Assembly: GCF_003255815.1 (NCBI RefSeq)
Contig: NC_037670.1
Span: 70,427,406 to 70,491,405 of the forward strand
Direction: 5' to 3'
Source of the DNA: Theropithecus gelada
Lineage: Eukaryota; Chordata; Mammalia; Primates; Cercopithecidae
Length of the DNA stretch: 64,000 nt
Below are positions 22,385 through 32,765 of the stretch, in pieces. The translations under genes and the position numbers were made by a program. The notes beneath the pieces are model-generated. The model worked only from the letters and a program-made list of their open reading frames with translations, did no database searches and was not told where the DNA came from. Each line of letters starts with the position of its first letter. Position 1 is the stretch's first letter.

Positions 22385-22880
22385 TTATTCACAATAGCAA
22401 AGACTTGGAACCAACCCAAATGTCCATCAATGATAGACTGGATTAAGAAAATGTGGCACATATACACTATGGAATACTATGCAGCCACAAAAAGGATGAG
22501 TTCATGTCCTTTGTAGGGACATGGGTGAAGCTGGAAGCCATCATTCTCAGCAAACTATTGCAAGGACAGAAAACCAAACACCACATGTTCTCACTCATAG
22601 GTGGGAATTGAACAATGAGAACACTTGGACACAGGGTGCGGAACATCACACACTAGGACCTGTCCTGGGGTGGGGGAAGGAGGAGGGATAACATTAGGAG
22701 AAATACCTAACGTAAATGATGAGTTGATGGGTGCAGCACACCAACATGGCACATCTATACATATGTAACAAACCTGCACGTTGTGCACATGTACCCTAGA
22801 ACTTAAAGTATAATAAAAAATAAAATAAAATAACTAACCAAAAAAAAAAAAAAAAAAAGAAAGAAAAACTGTGCTTTCTT
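22367..22880 (+). mobile_element. 5'-truncated young L1PA with 18-bp TSD
   Basis: A 478-bp L1PA 3' end (22385-22862) flanked by exact 18-bp target-site duplications GAAAAACTGTGCTTTCTT at 22367-22384 and 22863-22880. It contains the very end of ORF2 (CAAATGTCCATCAATGATAGACTGGATTAAGAAAATGTGGCACATA) and the primate 3'UTR (CTGTCCTGGGGTGGGGG, AAATGATGAGTTGATGGGTGCAGCA, CTGCACGTTGTGCACATGTACCCTAGAACTTAAAG). The compound A-rich tail runs 22804-22862. It is classic target-primed reverse transcription with severe 5' truncation, inserted into an ancient L1M. No functional ORF is present. Confidence 0.96.
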
Positions 22881-24470
22881 GTAAGAAACCATTTATTCTA
22901 GAGGAATTGAGAATATTTTTGAAGTATTTAAAGAACAGAATTATTGACCCAGAATTCTATATCTACCAAAAGTGTTTTTCAGAAATGAAAGTGAAATAAA
23001 GATATTCTAAGACAGTCTCGGCTAACAAAAACTATAAAAATTCATTGCCAGCAAATTTGTTCTAAAAGAATTACAAAAGGAATTTCTTTAGACAGAAGAA
23101 ATTACACCAGAACATCAGTAATGAAGGAAAAGGAACAGAAATAGTAAATACCTAGGTAAATATGACTGACTATGCCTTTCTTCTAAGATTCCTTAAAATA
23201 TGTTTGAATTATGAGAGTAAAAATTGACATTATCTGATAAAGTTTTTGATATACGTAAATGTAATATATAAGACAACTAAAACATAAAATGGGGAGGGTA
23301 TAGGGATCTATATGCTTGTCAAAATTTCTACATCATATTTGACATGGTAAAAATTGATTCTAAGTAGACTTGGAAAAGTTAAATATGTATGTTGTAATCC
23401 CTATAACAAATACTAAAAATTATACAAAGAAATAGAGTACTATACAGATTTTTTTTTAAATGGAATACTGAAAATACTTCAGCGGAGTACTTAAAACCAT
23501 TCAAAGGAAGATAGAAAAAGAAAACAATGCAACAAAAAAGAGAGGGAACAAACAAAAAATAAATATTAAGACAGTAGACATTAATCAAAACATAATAATT
23601 ACGTTAAATATAAATGATCCTACACACCATTTAAAAGACAGATGGTCAGGATAACTATATATTCTCTATAAGAAACTCACTTGAAATACAGCAAACTAGG
23701 TAGGTTAAAAGGTAAAGGATGGGTATAGGTGTGCCTTGCACACACTAATCAAAACTGGAGTGGCAATATTAATATGAGACAATTAAATTTCAGAGCAAAG
23801 AAAATTACCAGAAATAAAGAAAGACCTCACATATTTGTAAAAGGTTCAATTTACCAAGAAGACTTCAAAATCCTAAAAGTATTTGTAGTAAAAAGAGAGC
23901 TTTTAAAAATGAAAGAAAAAGCTAAAATAAATGGAAAAACCCATGGTTATTGTTGGAAACTTCAAAACTCCTCTTTCGCTAATTGATAGAACTAAAAGGC
24001 AGAAAATCAACAAAGATATAGAAGATAAGAAAAATGCCACTAACAAACTGGATTTATTTGATGTTTATAGAACACTCCAACCAAAAATAGCAGGATATAT
24101 ATTCTTTTAAGTGCACATGTAACATTTACCAAGGTAGATGACACAGTGGATCATAGAACAAACCTTAACACATTTTTAAAAACTTTAATCATATAAAGTA
24201 TGTTATCTGACTTTAAAATATTTAAACCAGATATCAATAACAGAAAAATAAAAGGGAAATCTTCAAATATATAGAAGTAAAACAACACTTCTAAATAAGC
24301 TATTGGTCAAAGAGAAGATCGCAAAGGAAATTTGAAAATATTTTGAAGTGGACAAAAATAAAATACGACATCTCAAATTCTGTGGGATGCAGGTAACCGA
24401 TGCTTAGAAGAAAATTTACAACATTAAATGCTTATATTTGATAACCTAAATAGTAGATATACTGCTATAT
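22881..24470 (+). mobile_element. Ancient L1M LINE, inter-ORF and ORF2 5' region, sense
   Basis: Continuation of the L1M interrupted at 22384. The flank resumes GTAAGAAACCATTTATTC. Landmarks are 'CCAGAATTCTATATCTACC' near 22948, 'GAAATGAAAGTGAAATAAAGATATTCTAAGACAG' near 22983, then endonuclease-region ORF2 similarity: 'GGGAAACTTCAAAACTCC'-like text near 23955, 'ATTGATAGAACTAAAAGGCAGAAAATCAACAAAGATATAGAAG' near 23983-24026, and 'ATGTTTATAGAACACTCCAACCAAAAATAGCAGG' near 24061. The ORFs are decayed. Confidence 0.7.
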
Positions 24471-24527
24471 GAAGTGCTTCTGAAAAGCGTTATAGTCCTT
24501 TAATGAAAAAGGTGAAAGGAATGAACA

Positions 24528-24712
24528 TTTATTGATACCTTATCTTGATCCAGACATTATATTAAGTGTTTACCCATTCTTTCTTATTTCACTATCATGA
24601 TAAACTGGAAGGTAAATATTCTCATTATATTCATTTCACAAATGAGGAAACTGTAGCTTAAAAAGGCTAACGTCCCCAAAGTCACACAAATCCATTGTCA
24701 AGGCTGATTTAG
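24528..24712 (-). mobile_element. MIR SINE (antisense)
   Basis: Reverse-complement MIR: ATTTATTGATACCTTATCTTGATCCAGACATTATATTAAGTG, TTCATTTCACAAATGAGGAAACTGTAGCTTAAAAAGGCTAACG and CCCAAAGTCACACAAATC. Confidence 0.8.
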
Positions 24713-24765
24713 TTGCTCAGTAAAATAGTGGCTAAATCATTAAAACACTAAACAGAAAGGCAATG

Positions 24766-24802
24766 CATGAATGGAGGAATGGAGGGATGGAGGGACACAT
24801 TG
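24766..24802 (+). repeat. (GGAT/GGAG)n purine-rich tandem
   Basis: GAATGGAGGAATGGAGGGATGGAGGGACA, an imperfect GGAN tetramer array in unique sequence. Confidence 0.8.
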
Positions 24803-24954
24803 ATAGATGAAGGGATAAATAGAAATACATAGATAAATTTTGTTTCACACGGTACAGCCATGACTCAAATGTACTGTATGTAAATAAAACCTGTGGGAGA
24901 AAACAGTCTTTCCACTATAAAGGTATTTCCAAAATTTAGTACATCATAACCATT

Positions 24955-25062
24955 ATCTAGAATGCTTGTTAGAGCTACAGATGCTCAACCTCTTAGGAGA
25001 GCCCAGCTACGTGGGTCTATGAAGGAACACAGGAATCTGTGTTTTTATCAAGCTCCTCAGGT
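24955..25062. mobile_element. MER5-like hAT fragment
   Basis: Partial similarity to the MER5 internal part: GAATGCTTGTTAGAGCTACAG, then GAACACAGGAATCTGTGTTTTTATCAAGCTCCTCAGG. Termini are missing, so the family call is tentative. Confidence 0.42.
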
Positions 25063-26639
25063 AAGTATGCCAAGACAAACGGTGGAGATGCTGTAATATA
25101 CCAAATTCCTAATAAAGATGCAGATGATGTAAGGAACTGCCTCAGTCTTCTGAGGGATTATATCAGATCACATCAACATAGAAAAATGCACCAAAGCCCA
25201 TACAGTGGGAATTTTATTATATAATTAACATAGCAGCACCTCATATAAATGGAGATGGGTTCAGTAATCAGGGGATGAACTGTGCTAGTCTATGAAGATG
25301 TGAATCACTGCCAAGGTCATGAATCAACTACAGGAAGGAAGAGGTCAGGATAAGGTCATCTGTTTGTGTGTCTCAGGGCCTGTGTTTCTGAGTCTGGGAG
25401 AAGGCCTTTGGGATACTTTTCATCATTTTATTCAAAAAATATTTTTGGAAATGTAATAACTTAAATTTTCCTGAAGGATTTGAAGATTTTTGGTGAGTAC
25501 ATAGAATGAGCATTAAAGGAACCCAGCCAATCATCAGGAATTTGCCTTTCTTCACTCTTTATTACCCACAACATGAATTTTGTGTAAAAATACTAATTTT
25601 GTGCCATGATGTAACCCATCCCCTGAGAGAAATTTCATCATCAAAGTCAAAATATGGCTTACTCATATTTTTAAAATATGAGCAAGAAGCCCCAAGAAGT
25701 ATATTTTAGAAACAAACCCAAAGATTTTATATTTAACAACAAACCCAAATAATTATATATTTCCAAATCACAAATATCTGTATTTGTGAAAGATCCTGGG
25801 TTCTATCCCTTGGGAGTATTGAAGGTCTGTAGACTATACCTCTTTTCTGCATAACTTTACACTTAAAACTATAAATTACAATAGATGCGTGTTGGAAATA
25901 TCAACCAGAATTTGAGGGACAAGCCATGATTATTTAATATATAAAATTAAGCTTTTGAAAGCTTAATTATTAAGACAGCATTAGTTTCATTAGTTTTATG
26001 TGAATAAAATAAAACTTTGAATACAATGATCTAGCTTCAGACTAAGAGCATAATAAGTATTATGTTCATTGGAGAAAATATGCTCTGATAAAAAAAATGG
26101 AAAGAGTTAATCTGCAGGCTCAAGGGATGATGAGCGACTGCTTTGCAGTATGTTCTTTAGTAAGCGTGCTGACAATGGAGAGGGTCATTCTTCACTCATG
26201 TATTAATGGTGAAATTCCTACAACATAGAATAGGTCTCTCAGATGTACATTAACTAGTTCAACAAGGTCTCATGGATTCAAAACTGATGATACGCTTTCA
26301 CATACTAAGAGAGAAAATAATAGATCACGTCAGAGTTCCTTGGAATTTGGTAGTGGCATACTTTAAATTCAGGATGATACATATTTTGCATGTTTCGCAG
26401 TGTTTTTCCTTTTGAGCTGATGAAAGACATCATTATCAATTATAGCTCTTTAATACTCAGTTCAGGAAGCCACTGCCAAAATTCAAGAAAATCTTGATAG
26501 AAGAACCCCATTTGCTAAACCTGCTAAGAAGCTGCTTAATTCTTTTGGAAAGAACTAAGTCCAAGGAGGAAGAGTCATGGTATGGACCAAGTGCAAAAGA
26601 GAAAGAATACAACCACTAGAATGTTTAAAATTTTAAAGG
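25063..26639. other. Unique AT-rich sequence, nothing recognised
   Basis: No gene or repeat could be supported. The plus frames at 25039-25224 and 25506-25709 and the minus frame at 25373-25555 are about 60 codons long and lack any domain. A short inverted repeat AAGCTTTTGAAAGCTT lies near 25950-25965. Confidence 0.5.
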
Positions 26640-27186
26640 CAATACCAATATTGGCAAATAAATGAAGCAGCTGGAACTCATTCATTGCTGGTTGAAGTGA
26701 ACTTCTCCCACTTTGGAAAACTGTTTGGCATTAAGAAAAATATATACCTACTTTTTGCCCCAATTGAATTGGGTGGAATTGAGTGGAATTGTCAACAATT
26801 CCATTCCTAGGTATATACAAGATAAATTATTGCATATGTCTAAAAACTTGACTTGTACATGAATACTCAGAACAACTTTATTGATAGTAGCCAATGTACA
26901 ATTATATAAGAACAGATAAATCAACTGTAGTCTTTCATATGATAAAATATTGCATACCCCACCAGATAGAACAAACTACTTACATATTTAACAACATGGA
27001 TGAAATATCAAAAGGTTGAATACTATTGGAATACATTTATATGAAGTTCAGGGAACTTTCTGGGGTGATGATAATTTTCTAAATCCTTATCTGGCTGGTG
27101 ATGACAGATCTGTTATACATAGGTAAAAATTCACTAAGTTGTACCCATAAGATTATTGTACTTTATATAAGTTATTCCTCAATAGA
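26640..27186 (+). mobile_element. L1M LINE 3' end, sense
   Basis: Diverged L1M ORF2 C-terminus and 3'UTR. Landmarks are 'CATTGCTGGTTGAAGTGAACTTCTCCCACTTTGGAAAACTGTTTGGCA' near 26683-26730, 'ATTCCATTCCTAGGTATATACAAG' near 26798, 'TTAACAACATGGATGAAATATC' near 26988, 'CTTTCTGGGGTGATGATAATTTTCTAAATCCTTATCTGG' near 27055, and 'GTACTTTATATAAGTTATTCCTCAATAG' near 27158. Confidence 0.8.
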
Positions 27187-27730
27187 AAATAAAAGAACAT
27201 AAAGAAGAGTATGATGTGTTTATGGCTTGGAGATTACTGTAGGAAGCTAAAAAATGTAACAATCTTCCTCCCCTCTTAGTTCCTATCGTTGGCTTTTGTT
27301 GCTCACTTCTGTAGCTCCTATGTAGCTGTGTGTTAAGGGAATGATCCTCTTTCTTGTAGAAAGCATTCCCTGTGTTTAGAAGTTCCAACGGGACTATTCT
27401 GGGGCAGGAAAATGGAAGACTAAAGCAGGTTTGTCAATCAGCTTCTCAAAGTACAAAAGTAGCCCAACCTAAGTAATAAGTGAAGAATACCCTTTGGGCA
27501 TGCATGACCAATGTTTTGATTTTTATTGGGTATTCCTGGAGTTCCTGGAGAACTCTCTTCAGAATGTCTCAGGGATCTAGTGGGGAAAATATAACCATAA
27601 GCAGCAACTGGTAAGGATTTGGGGATTTGGGGTTCTAATAATCTGTTTTCTTAAGCAAACACTCAATCTTCTCAAGGTTTTTAATTGTATTTTTTTGTGT
27701 GTGGGTTTTTTTTTTTTTGGTAATATTTTG
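27187..27730. other. Unique sequence with poly-T near 27700
   Basis: No feature beyond a T-rich patch at about 27685-27718. The 69-codon minus frame at 27179-27388 has no domain. Confidence 0.5.
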
Positions 27731-28070
27731 GTTACAAGGAATAGAAGTATACATAAGCTAACTCAAGTAAGAAGGAAGATTATTAAACCAATGAAAATGA
27801 ATCTCATAGAATCGAAACATAAAGTATAGCAGGACACTGCAGGAAATAAAGTGGGAATTGGAAAACAAATCAGAAACAGAAACAGAGGTGCCTTTTCTAC
27901 TCCTTTCTCTCTGTGCCTTGTCTCCCCATGTCCATTATTCTCCTACCACAGAGCTGCCTTGCCAGCATACAAATCTGTTGCTCAACATACTGTGCTAACA
28001 TGGGTGACAACATGGCAACTTCAATCCCTAAGTGTGGCTTTCCATATGTAAAAAGTTTACTCTCTGTCAT
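27731..28070. mobile_element. Unclassified interspersed repeat (old LTR or DNA element)
   Basis: The pattern ACAAGGAATAGAAGTATACATAAGCTAACTCAAGTAAGAAGGAAGATTATTA followed by CTCCTTTCTCTCTGTGCCTTGTCTCC is one I associate with a common mammalian repeat family. A similar opening recurs at about 43080-43130 in this window (CAGAGACTCAAGTTAGTTCAATTAAAAGGGCTACTTATTA). I cannot name the family with confidence. Confidence 0.35.
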
Positions 28071-28189
28071 TATAGGTTCAGTTAGTTAAGTCCCATGAAA
28101 ACCTTTTAAGCTTTCAAGATCTGTTCGTTGGGCTAATTCTCAGGAGGTTCTGAATCAAAATGCAATATTAAACACAGGATAAAATTTTA

Positions 28190-28875
28190 CAAACTCATAC
28201 AAATGCTATAAAGGCAAATACATGTCTATGTACATTTTTAAAGTATGCATACACACAAAAACCCAAACACAGATAGTTGCAGCAGTTTTATTTATAATTG
28301 CCCCAAACTGGAAGGAACAAAGATGGCCTTCAATAGGTGAATGGAAAACAAACTATGGTACATCTATCCAGTGGATCATCATACTGTAATAGAAAGGAAT
28401 TAGCTATCAAGCTACACAAAAGTATGCATGAATCTTGAACACATATTACTAAGGGCAATAAACCGGTCCAGGAAGGCTATATACTGCATGATTCCTTTTA
28501 TGTGACATTCTGGGAAAATATAGAAATAGTTAACACAGCAGTGATTGCCTGCAGCTTGGGAAAGGGAAAAGGTTGAATAGGTGAGGCACAGAGGACATTT
28601 TAGGATGTTAAAACTATTTTGTATGACACTATAATGGTGGATGCATGGATCTATGAATTTTTCAAATCCTATAGAACTTTATAGCACAAGGAGTAAACCT
28701 TGAAATTGTTAAGAGTGGACTTTAAGTGTTCTCACTACCAAAAAAGACAAGTATGTGAGAGAATACATATGCTAATTAGTTTGTAGCCATTTAATAATGT
28801 ATACATGTATCAAAACATCATGTTGTGTACCATAGTATATATAGCTTTTATTTGGCATTTTAAAATAATTTTAAA
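28190..28875 (+). mobile_element. L1M LINE 3' end, sense
   Basis: ORF2 end and 3'UTR of an old L1M (MA/MB/MC-like). Landmarks are 'CAGCAGTTTTATTTATAATTGCCCCAAACTGGAAGGAACAAAGATGGCCTTCAATAGGTGAATGG' near 28280, 'ACTGCATGATTCCTTTTATGTGACATTCTGG' near 28482, 'GTGTTCTCACTACCAAAAAAGACAAGTATGTGAGAG' near 28727, and 'AATGTATACATGTATCAAAACATCATGTTGTGTACCATAG' near 28796. Non-coding. Confidence 0.8.
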
Positions 28876-29689
28876 AGCAAAGGAAAAGAGAAAACAGTGA
28901 GCCTTCATGTATACAATTTTTAAAAAGTCATTTAGAAGGTCTAGGATCCCAGGTCTGGGATGCAAACTGTGACAGAAGAATCTAACCGTGCTACCTATGA
29001 GGATATAAAATAATGTCATTGAAGACAATGGGAGAAAATGTGCTGACCTTAGTAACTTTGAAAATGAGTAGAGACTGTAAGACTGAAGGCAAAGAAACTG
29101 CACATATGCTCTGTATTGTAGTTGATAAAGTTATTTTCCATGGGGACATGGGTTAACAATTCTAAAACTACACTATACATGTTTACTGAAACTATACAAT
29201 TAAGTAAATACATGGTGGATGGTAGGAGCCAGGTAGCAGGTACAGACATGCAAGAGGATGCTAGAATGATCCATGTAGCAATGGATTGCAGTTGGAGGCA
29301 TTCAGTATGAACTTATGTTAGTGTAACATAGAGATACATAAATATAGAAATAGTTATACGTAGATACATGTATATTCATAGATTAATATACACATTTTTT
29401 CTGCAAGCTGAGGTGGCTTAGAGGCAACAAACTCCATTAGCAACACGCACATCTAGCACCCCAGATCTTGCTTTCTACTACTATTATCCAATAATAGGAA
29501 CAATCTACATTTGGAGAAATGGTTGATTCTAGGACTAAGAGAATATGCAACACGAGTCTGAAGCATCTCGTGTTGCAGAATGTAAGTAAGTGCTCAAAAA
29601 CAACAATAAAAAAGTATATGCACACAGTGATGGGGGTATGTCAAAGAGACACAGGAGCCAATTGAAAGTGCTCCCAATAGCCAAAATTG
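28876..29689. other. Unassigned AT-rich sequence with a perfect hairpin
   Basis: No gene recognised. It contains a 10-bp perfect inverted repeat at 29547-29576 and a segment (29578-29642) that recurs about 1.28 kb downstream (30859-30929). It may be part of the LINE cluster. Confidence 0.5.
29547..29576. repeat. Perfect 10-bp stem, 10-nt loop inverted repeat
   Basis: GCAACACGAG at 29547-29556 pairs exactly with CTCGTGTTGC at 29567-29576, around the loop TCTGAAGCAT. There is no T run after it. Confidence 0.9.
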
Positions 29690-30101
29690 TAGTGTTTTAA
29701 CAATAAAATAAGCAATGGAGTATTCAATGATAATCTAAAGTATAAAATAAATATCCATGAATCTATACTGATATGATTGAATTAAGAAATCAATAAACAG
29801 GGAAGAACAGACAAAATTTTCTGTGCAGAAAAATTCCAAATAATTTATGTAGATTCTTTCCCTCAAGGAGATGGAGCACAGCTCTCCTTTCCTTAAGTGT
29901 GAGCTCCACTTAGTGACTTTCTTCTCAAGTAAACCCGAGAATATTTCTTACTTTCCATATCCCTTTTTGAGATACTCTACCTCTGTCTCTCTGATCTTCT
30001 TTCCAAAAACTCATGACCTCAGTTTAATTATGAGAAAAGTATCAGGCAAATTCCCAGCTGAAAGACATTCTATAAAAATATCTGACTAGTAGTCCTCAAA
30101 A

Positions 30102-30305
30102 CTGTTAAGGTAGCTGGGCATGGCGGCACAACTGTAGTCCCAGCTAGTTGGGAGACTGAGGTGGGAGGATCAGTTGAGCCTAGGAGTTCAAGATTGCAGT
30201 GAGCCGTGATCTTGCCATTGCACTGCAGCCTGGGTAACAGAGCAAGACTTTGTCTCAAAAATAAAATTTTGTTTAAAGTTTTTTAAATTAAAAGTCTGTT
30301 AAGGT
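30102..30305 (+). mobile_element. Alu right-arm monomer with 10-bp TSD
   Basis: The body at 30112-30295 contains only right-arm Alu sequence: AGCTGGGCATGGCGGCACAACTGTAGTCCCAGC, CAAGATTGCAGTGAGCCGTGATC and GGGTAACAGAGCAAGAC. CTGTTAAGGT at 30102-30111 recurs at 30296-30305. The L1M text reads continuously across the duplication (ACTGTTAAGG then TCATC), which confirms a genuine insertion of a 5'-truncated Alu or free right monomer. Confidence 0.88.
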
Positions 30306-30314
30306 CATCAAAAA

Positions 30315-30508
30315 TAAGAAAAGCCCAGAAAAGCATCACAGCCAAGAGAAGCCTAAGGAGACATGACTATATTTGACATGATGCCTGATATTTTTCTCGT
30401 AATTAAACTGAGGTCATGAGTTTTTGGAAAGAAGACCAGAGAGATAGAGGTAGCATTAAGAAAAGCCCAGAAAATCATCACAGCCAAGAGAAGCCTAAGG
30501 AGACATGA
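30315..30508 (+). repeat. 52-bp direct repeat flanking an inverted L1 segment
   Basis: Direct copies at 30315-30367 and 30457-30508 (AAGAAAAGCCCAGAAAA.CATCACAGCC... to GGAGACATGA, one or two differences). The intervening 30382-30453 is the reverse complement of 29977-30048 with only a few mismatches. Confidence 0.9.
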
Positions 30509-30745
30509 TGACTAAATGTCCCAGTACAGAAAAAGATCATGGGTAAAAACTAAGAAAATCAGAATAAAATATGGATTTTAGCTAATAATTACATGTCAAT
30601 ATTAATTCATTAGATGTAACAAATGTAGTATACTAACATCAAATATTTACAACAGGGGAAAACAGGCATAGGGTATATAGAACTCTGTACTGTCTTTGCA
30701 ATTTTTGTAAATCTGAAGCTATCTAAAACAAAATTTTATTGACAA

Positions 30746-31577
30746 AATACATGTACTAGCTTAAGAGTACCAACGGGATATTTCCAACTAAGAGAAATGA
30801 AGGGGAAATCTATACAGCACACAGAAGCGAAAGATGTGTGGCCAAGGTGAGTGGTGTAGAATATAAGTAAGTGCTCAAAAAAGAAATATTAATAAAACAC
30901 ACACACACACAATGATAGGGGTATGTGATGGGCCCAGGACTTGGACATAAGGATGCCCAATGACAAATACCAGTCAAGGAGCCAGAATTGGGCTCCCCAC
31001 ATGAACTGGGTAATATATTGTGAGTTCACAAATAGAAATCCAGACATCCTTACCCTCCAGATTGGAAATTAGCCTTCTGCCCTAGGTAACGACTATGAAA
31101 CGTGTCTCTTGCTTGAGCTCAGAATACCAAGCCTGTGTGTGGCTAGATACAGACTCTGAGTCGGAGCTGAATGTGTAGTATAAACATTAAGAAGATGCAC
31201 TTACATAAAACATTACTGGGAGCCAATGAAATCCACAGGACCAGGCACAGGCAAGTGTGAAAGCAGCCCAGTAAGAGGTCCTTATAACCCAAGGCACAAG
31301 ATGCAAGATGAATTCATAGTAAAAAATGACAAAGATTTTGAGGAAGTTCAACATCATAACAGTCTACAGACTCAACTAATGAGGGAATTTACATTTAAGG
31401 AGTTAGAGATAGTGGAACACTCTAAAAAACAATATATACTGGTTTGAAATGTCCTATGGAAGAAATAGTATGATAAAAATAAAAACAGCATTTATGAAAG
31501 AAGAGCCAATGGATTTTTTTTTTCCCAGTAGAAATGCTGAAAAATACAGTCACTGAGAAAAAATTCTAATTCTAATC
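30746..31577. other. Unassigned sequence with (AC)n
   Basis: Includes the segment related to 29578-29642 (at 30859-30929) and an AC tract at about 30897-30912. The 73-codon plus frame at 31226-31447 is A-rich and has no domain. Confidence 0.45.
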
Positions 31578-31722
31578 AATGGTTTTTAACCTTGGTTACA
31601 CATCATAGTTATTGATATCCATACTCTGACCCAGACCGATTAAACCAGAAACTCTAGAGGTGGGACCAGGCATTTATATTCTGTTAATCTGCCAGGTGAT
31701 TCTAAGCTACCGCCCCTATGTG
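31578..31722. mobile_element. MER5-type hAT-Charlie relic
   Basis: CAATGGTTTTTAACCTTGGTTACACATCATAG terminus, then TCTGACCCAGACCGATTAAACCAGAAACTCTAGAGGTGGGACCAGGCATTTATATTC, then CCAGGTGATTCTAAGC. This is the MER5 layout; the right terminus is eroded. Confidence 0.7.
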
Positions 31723-32229
31723 AAGCATTCTGTTAACATATTAGACATAACTGAAGAGAGAAGTATTAATAACAGCAACAACAACAAAACTAGACATAGC
31801 CTGAGACAGAAAAGAGGAGAAAAAAGAGAATGACAAGATGATGAGCAAACAAGAGGAGTTAAGAAACATGAAGGATGTATTAAGAAAAGTCTGATGCATA
31901 CACCTCATAAGCATTCCAGAAGGAGAGAATAGAGAGAATTGTGGAGGAGAATTAGCCAAACAGAAAACGGTTATATCTTTTCCAAAAATGATGCAATATA
32001 TCAAAAGCTCTATTGGATGCTGAGTAGATAAATAAAAATAATCCAGACCTAGACACATGACAGGGAAATGTAAAGAGGAAATGCTGGAAGAAGGTGTGAG
32101 TGGAGGGCAATGAGGCATCTCTAATACTATACTGATGTAATTGTTGCAAGAAAACTTTTAAAATGTAATTGTAGTGTCGGAGCCTATTCTAATGTACACT
32201 CATGCTCAAAGCAATGCAAGGTTGCTTAG
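31723..32229. other. Unique A-rich sequence, nothing recognised
   Basis: Purine-rich plus strand. The 125-codon minus frame at 31741-32118 is pyrimidine-rich and low in complexity, with Ser/Phe/Leu runs, so it is judged a chance frame. Confidence 0.5.
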
Positions 32230-32338
32230 TGAATACTGACTACATGCCATGTGCTGTCCTAGGAACTGGCAGACAAAAAGATAAATAAGACACGGTGAAA
32301 GAACTCCAGGGAAGAGGAGAAAGGCATGTATACAACCA
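32230..32338 (-). mobile_element. L2/MIR-type 3' fragment (antisense)
   Basis: GACTACATGCCATGTGCTGTCCTAGGAACTGGCAGACAAAAAGATAAATAAGACACGG matches the reverse complement of the common L2 3' region. Short and diverged. Confidence 0.45.
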
Positions 32339-32339
32339 T

Positions 32340-32765
32340 GGTGGATCGTATTAATAGCACCAATACTTCAAACCTCCCTGTGTCCTGTGATTTTGTTTTG
32401 TGACTTTACAGTTCTTTCCAGAGTTTATTCTCCCATTGCCTTAAAAATGGGCTGACCTTGAACTTTCTTTAGACTATAGAATTCGCTGGACTTGATGGTG
32501 TGTTAATTCTGAGACTAGGTCTCAAGAGACCGTGAGTATTTCTGCTGTGCTTCTGCTTTCCTGTGATGACATGCCCAGGCTAGCCTGCTGGAGGATGAGA
32601 GGCGTGGGAAGCGGAGATCAGTCACCCCAGTCACCCCAGCCAATGGCCAGCCATGAATGTAGGTGATCTCAGCCAAGATGAGTAGAGCCAACCCATCCTA
32701 CATGTATGATGAACAAGTGGCTATTACTGCAGACCATACAGATGCCACTGATAGACCAGCTCCCC
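32340..32765 (+). mobile_element. MaLR/ERVL-class LTR-like element, subfamily uncertain
   Basis: Pattern of an old MLT1-like LTR: ATGGTGGATCGTATTAATAGCACCAATACTTCA, TGGGCTGACCTTGAACTTTC, GTGTGTTAATTCTGAGACTAGGTCTCAAGAGACC, and GACATGCCCAGGCTAGCCTGCTGGAGGATGAGAGGCGTGG, followed by AGCCAAGATGAGTAGAGCCAACCCA. A 9-bp tandem duplication (TCACCCCAG twice) lies at about 32621-32638. No AATAAA signal or clear terminal dinucleotides remain. Confidence 0.5.

Larger units (their letters stand above)
29690..30745 (+). mobile_element. L1M LINE 3'UTR, sense, rearranged, with nested Alu monomer
   Basis: Ancient L1M 3' end. Landmarks are 'AACTCATGACCTCAGTTTAATTATGAGAAAAGTATCAGGCAAATTCCCAGCTGAAAGACATTCTATAAAA' near 30008, 'AGTCCTCAAAACTGTTAAGG' near 30091, 'CATCACAGCCAAGAGAAGCCTAAGGAGACATGA' near 30335, 'TCAATATTAATTCATTAGATGTAACAAATGTA' near 30597, and 'TGTCTTTGCAATTTTTGTAAATCTGAAGCTATCTAAAACAAAATTTTATTG' near 30691. 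An Alu right monomer is inserted at 30112-30295. An inverted copy of 29977-30048 appears at 30382-30453, between two direct copies of a 52-bp block (30315-30367 and 30457-30508). Confidence 0.78.
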
